Part shown: positions 59,581 to 64,000 of the stretch, piece by piece
Layout of the letters: the number at the start of each line of letters is the position of its first letter
Numbering within the stretch: the stretch's first letter is position 1
Assembly (NCBI RefSeq): GCF_009870125.1
Contig: NC_046681.1
Span: 10,553,001 to 10,617,000 of the forward strand
Origin: Drosophila pseudoobscura
Lineage: Eukaryota > Arthropoda > Insecta > Diptera > Drosophilidae
Length of the DNA: 64,000 bases
Reading direction: 5' to 3'
Position numbers and translations under genes: made by a program
Notes under the pieces: generated by a model
Database searches by the model: none
The model's input: the letters and a program-made list of their open reading frames with translations, nothing else
What the model was told of the DNA's origin: nothing

Positions 59581-62500
59581 CAAGAAGGTGGGTTGGGGTT
59601 GTGGGACGAGATATAAAGCCAAGCCCAAACCCAGGTCCGAGACGAGACGAGACCAGATGGTGCATGCTGGCTTGGCAACACTGTTCTGCTGTAGCTGCCA
59701 CTGCAACAAATGGCGTCGCTTCCACCACGCTCCTCTCCGCGCGAGACCATATTTCATGCGCCATAACCACGGGAGGAAACGACCTTGTGCCGCGTCCCAT
59801 GTCCAGCTTAAAGGTTAACGATCTCTCTCTCGCAGCATATGCTTGTCTCTTTCCAGGCTGTTGCCGCTTTTGCTGGTGCTGGTGCTGCTGATGACTTCAT
59901 GCGACGCCGCCACATAATGGTTAAGCTTTTTTGCTCTTTTTTTCTTCTCCGATGTGGCTGCTGCTGCGGATGTCTGCCCCTCAAGCTCTTTCCAGTTGTC
60001 GATTTTATGCAATAACAATACCAAATTAGTCATATGCTTCTTTGCACACCTCGTTCTGGCCGCCATACACAGACATTACGTGCTAATGACTACATAAAAG
60101 AGAGGGAGATACAGGGAGAGAGCAGCCAGCCAGTCAGACAGTGGAGGACGTGACGTCATCAGTGGCGAAAAATGCCGATTATTACATTCATTCAGCAAAG
60201 CAAATTTTTGTGCAATTGGTGTCGCGCCAGGCCAGCAGAGACCCTTGATATTCTATATTTGAAAACCTGTAAAGAAACCAAGCAAAAGAAATATCCGCGG
60301 TGAAAAGGAATGAACAAAAAAAAAGAGAAGAGCGAACAGAGAGACGGCATTCTGTCGCGAAAAGAGAAACGATCTTATGAGAAAAGAGGAGCGTGAAAAG
60401 AGCTACAGAAAAGTAGAGTCAAGAAATTAGACGAGCGACTAAGAAATTTGCAGAGAAATATACCCTTTGGAACAGACCGCTTTGAAAGCTATGAAAAAGA
60501 GAGCGAGAGCGAGACCGAGAAGAAGTAATGACAAAAGAGCGCTTCGAAAGAAGCAATGAAAAAGAGTAGGATAGAGAAAACGCGAAAAAAGAACCGGCGT
60601 TTTGTGCTCGCGCTGGCTCTCCCTCTGTCCGCCTCTCTCCGCTGTTACTAACCGACGCAGCAGAAGCACTGGCGGCCGAAGCAGCAAAGCTACGTGCGTG
60701 ATCACTCACAAATACATACACTCACACATATCATATATACACACAGCAGCTGAGAGACACACACGTGCCCGCCCCACTACATTCGCGAATTCTCTTTTGT
60801 CCAAAGCACGCACACACACGAACTCATACATGTGCAAATAGAGGTATAAAACCAAAATTAAAATTTTGCACACAATTTTTGTTGGTATGATAAATTTAAC
60901 AGCCTGCTCAGCCGAAACTTTTAATTCTCTTTTTTACAACGCCTCATAAACTTTGCAGCAGCCGCGCTTCGAAAATGTGTGCGCGCATGGACTTATGGGT
61001 GTTTGTGTCTGTGTGCGAGCGTATGATGTGTCAGAGATGTCGGCAGCGATCGCCAGCAGCTTTTGCTTTTCGACTTGTGAATAATTGCGAATTTCTGTTC
61101 GAATGTCGCAGGGTACATATACATCATATACATATATACATTTCTATGTACATGCATATATATAATACGAGGCAGCCATGTCTGCTGCTATGTATATGTG
61201 TCTTGCTTGGGTGGGGCATTCCTAACCTCAAATAGTAACGACGACGACGACAATTGCCGCCCCGAGTGCATGTCTGTGTGAGTGGGTGCCCATACTCTCT
61301 CCGTCTGGTTTTCTCTCTTGGTGCAGCGCTGCAGTGCAAGCACATGCTTTTGGCCCCAGCCAAGCCGCCTTCTCTGCCCTTAACCCTGACTGAGCGAAAA
61401 AATAAAATAAAATGGATGCTAAAACCAGCTCACAGACGATCAGCCACACGAACACACAGACAATTTGTCATTTGCATGTGTGTTTGTGCAGTGTCTGGGG
61501 CAGAAAAAATGTTGTCTAAAATTAATATTTGAGCGACAAAAGTTTTTGCAGGGCAACTGTCCATGTGTGTGTGTGTAGCGCGCTGGTGTGAGTGGCGCGT
61601 GTGGGCAAAAAGGAAATTTGGAAGTATGTAGAATCATGTGGTCGCCCGTACTCACACACACACAGATACCCAGCCTAAAAGCTGCCGCCTCAAACATTTG
61701 CGTCACTTTATTGTTGTTGCTGCTGTGCCTTGTGATATCAAAGCGCTATAAATAAATCTTGAACCTCTTCTTCGACGAGCAATTCTCTCGGCCTCTCTGT
61801 ACTGTTCTTCGCTCTTTTCTCAATTCCTTTTTTTCTTTGTAGAAAACCCCAGAAGCTCCAGGCGAAAGAAACCACGTTGATGGTTTCCTCTCCCTCTCGC
61901 AAATTTCACAATATGTTTGCAGTTCCGCTTTGAACTTTTTCTTTCTTTCGCATTTCCGTTGCATTTTTCTTTGTAAATTGTTCACCGCACACACACACAC
62001 ACACTACCACACAAACACACCCACGGACACACGCGAATGTACTTTTAACAGTTTTAACATTTTTTCGTCTTATTGCTCTTTGTCGCCGTCTTCGTTGTCT
62101 CTCATTTGGTGCAAACTGAACGACTGTGCGGCCGCCCAGACACGGTCTGGCCTTTTATTTTATTTATTGAGAACGTCGTCGTGGTCGTCTGGGCCGGAGG
62201 CCGCCGCCTGTCTGATTTTGACTTTGCCCAAGCTCTTCGTCTTCGTCGAGCCAAAAGCCAAAAAAGCCAGAGATAAATTTTTGCAGAGGCAAGAAGCAAG
62301 AAGCAAGAGAATGGAGATTGGGAGCGAGCGAACCGCGCAAGCCGGCTGTTGCGATCAAAATGCTGAATGCTCAATGTTTCTGCTTAATCAAAACCCAAAT
62401 GCGCGAATTTTATGTCCACACACACTGCCAGAGACTTCGTCGACTGCGGCGTCGTCGGAGCGAGACTGTATGTGTTCACTGTATGTGTTGCCGTTTCTTT

Positions 62501-64000
62501 CGCACAGTGGCGCCGCCAGCGAGGGGGCTTTTGGATACTATACTGAGGAGAGAGGCGCTGCTTCCTGCTTCCACAAATGCAAGCGCTCGTGGTACAGTGG
62601 GTACTAAAAAAACGAGATATGTGGTTTTTAAAATCAAATACAAGCAATTTGAAATTTGCACCTTTTTATTCCTTTGGCAGTAAAGCACTACTAAATACCA
62701 TACAAATTACGATTTGTGGGGAGCTTCTGTTTTACATATGAGGTTCATTATCAGGAATATGCACTGTATATACATTTGCCAGTTCTCATTCGAGTTCCTT
62801 TGTTATAAAACTGCACCACCAACCAACTGACTGCAACAAAAAAGCTTTGCACAGTGGGATTGATCAATAAATAAGTCGATATGTAATGGGTAATGTTCAT
62901 TCGGAAGACTTAAAACAACTGTGCATGGAAATATCTGTTTTAGAAATACAAATTTACATGGAAATTAGCGGAAACATTAACCCAATTGTTTCGTTTATCT
63001 ATTGGAATTTGTAATGACTCGAAACTTTTTCATGGAACGCCCATTTTACTTACATATGTACATATGTATGTACATACATAGTTTGTTAAATGTGTTTAAT
63101 AGTAAAACACTCTTCCGAAATCCGAAGAGAAAACAAAATTGTTTAATTCCCTATATAGTATACATATGTATGTACATGGGATTCTGGAAAATTACCGCAA
63201 GTTGACTCAACATTATTCTAGTCGGTTCGTTTATCTAGTGGCAGTGAGATTATAAAACTCTTTTTTCTAGAAATTTATACATCACAATGCTAAAAAAAAT
63301 GAGGATGATTGTTTGAGAATATCTGGAAATTATTATGAGACTTCCAGGAATAATTCCAGCTGTTTCATTGTTAGTTCAATAATAAAACTAAAGCTTTATC
63401 TATGCTTTCTATTCCACTGTGCTCTTCTTTGCCCTCGGTCTGGCTCTCTCTCTCACTGGCCCTGCTGCTGCTCTCTCACTTTCTGCACGATGCATATGTA
63501 TGCTTTTTGGCTATAAACATGTTTGTCTTCTTTCCACAGGCCCTGGCCCCTTGTAACTCACATCTACCATCACATCCTGTCTGGTGCTGCCGCCGCCGCC
63601 GCTGCTGCTGCTGCTGCTGGCAGAGCCGCTCTTTCCCCTTTGTCTACCTGTCTCTGCATCAAGCGACAATGTCAATGCGCTCGTCTCTGTCTCTGGGTGT
63701 GTGCGCCTGTGTGCACTTTTTGTGCTGTTGCTACACACCGCTCCATACCCTATCCCTCCCATTCTTGCACCTCCTTCTGCCACTCGCTTTGTTGCACGTC
63801 TCACCAGACGACCATGTAAACGTGTTGTCGGTCTCGGTATTTCTTCCATGATTCATCCAACCAGATGATGATGCGATGAGAGCAAAGGGTCTCTCTCAGA
63901 TGATGTGATGAGGAGAGAACTAACGCTTTCCGTGATGATAGGGTACGTACCGGTCTTTGAACAAGATTTCGATCATTTTCAAAACTCTACGGATCTCTTA
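59581..64000. other. Region upstream of mir-275 with dense simple repeats, no protein gene recognised
   Basis: About 4.4 kb to the right edge. It contains the likely promoter region of the mir-275/305 primary transcript. It also has a purine-rich GA stretch (about 60090-60600), CA/TG dinucleotide tracts (about 60720-60825, 61560-61590 and 61985-62000), ACGACGACG near 61239-61250, and a CCG/CTG trinucleotide run (63588-63619). Long open frames here follow these biased repeats rather than conserved motifs. The region could be a long 5' UTR or intron of a neighbouring gene beyond the window. Confidence 0.5.
63588..63619. repeat. (CCG)n/(CTG)n trinucleotide run
   Basis: About four GCC units followed by six GCT/CTG units. 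No protein frame here that I trust. Confidence 0.9.

Noticed and set aside
59312-59800. 162-aa minus-strand open frame with an acceptor-like site before VPEVARVVLD
   Set aside because: The apparently coding part is exactly the mir-275 and mir-305 hairpins; conservation there is due to the RNAs.
61930-62607. 225-aa plus-strand open frame
   Set aside because: Built over CA repeats and biased sequence, with no conserved motif or splice support.

Overview
This is a Drosophila nuclear genome window. Evidence: short introns with GT..AG borders, a Gr28b locus with five alternative first exons, and a recognisable miR-275/miR-305 cluster. Gr28b, Gr28a, a santa-maria-like CD36 receptor, two CRAL-TRIO genes, muc (PDH E2) and mir-305/mir-275 together match what I remember of D. 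melanogaster 2L 27F-28A (Muller element B). Sequence divergence suggests a species outside the melanogaster subgroup. The obscura group is my guess and is not proven here.

Layout. 1-12950: about 40 head-to-tail copies of a 318/322/326 bp satellite, running off the left edge and ending against a short inverted piece of itself. 13641-14192: a small cysteine-rich two-exon gene. 14742-23942: Gr28b, with five first exons spliced to two shared 3' exons. An intact intronless Set2-like SET-domain gene (17763-19199) lies antisense in one of its introns. 24795-26270: Gr28a. 26490-27770: a decayed non-LTR retrotransposon. 32628-34656: CD36-family receptor. 36021-37404 (minus): a seven-exon CRAL-TRIO gene. 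51397-53735 (plus): a second CRAL-TRIO gene. 55425-57796 (minus): muc. 59359-59580 (minus): mir-305 and mir-275. The remainder is intergenic DNA with simple repeats, a TIR-bounded interspersed repeat (44842-45423), a diverged direct repeat (58.05/58.46 kb) and two paralogous micro-ORFs at 35252 and 46515.

Functional themes. Gr28a/Gr28b are chemosensory, light and heat receptors. The CD36-type receptor (carotenoid uptake, if it is santa-maria) sits beside two CRAL-TRIO proteins that bind small hydrophobic ligands. muc is mitochondrial pyruvate dehydrogenase E2. The least expected items are the nested Set2-like retrogene, the micro-ORF pair, and the satellite array with internal fold-back structure next to a chemoreceptor locus.

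Limits: exon borders were read by eye from frame, phase and splice consensus. UTRs and transcription starts are mostly not determined. Orthology names come from memory of the proteins, not from a search.
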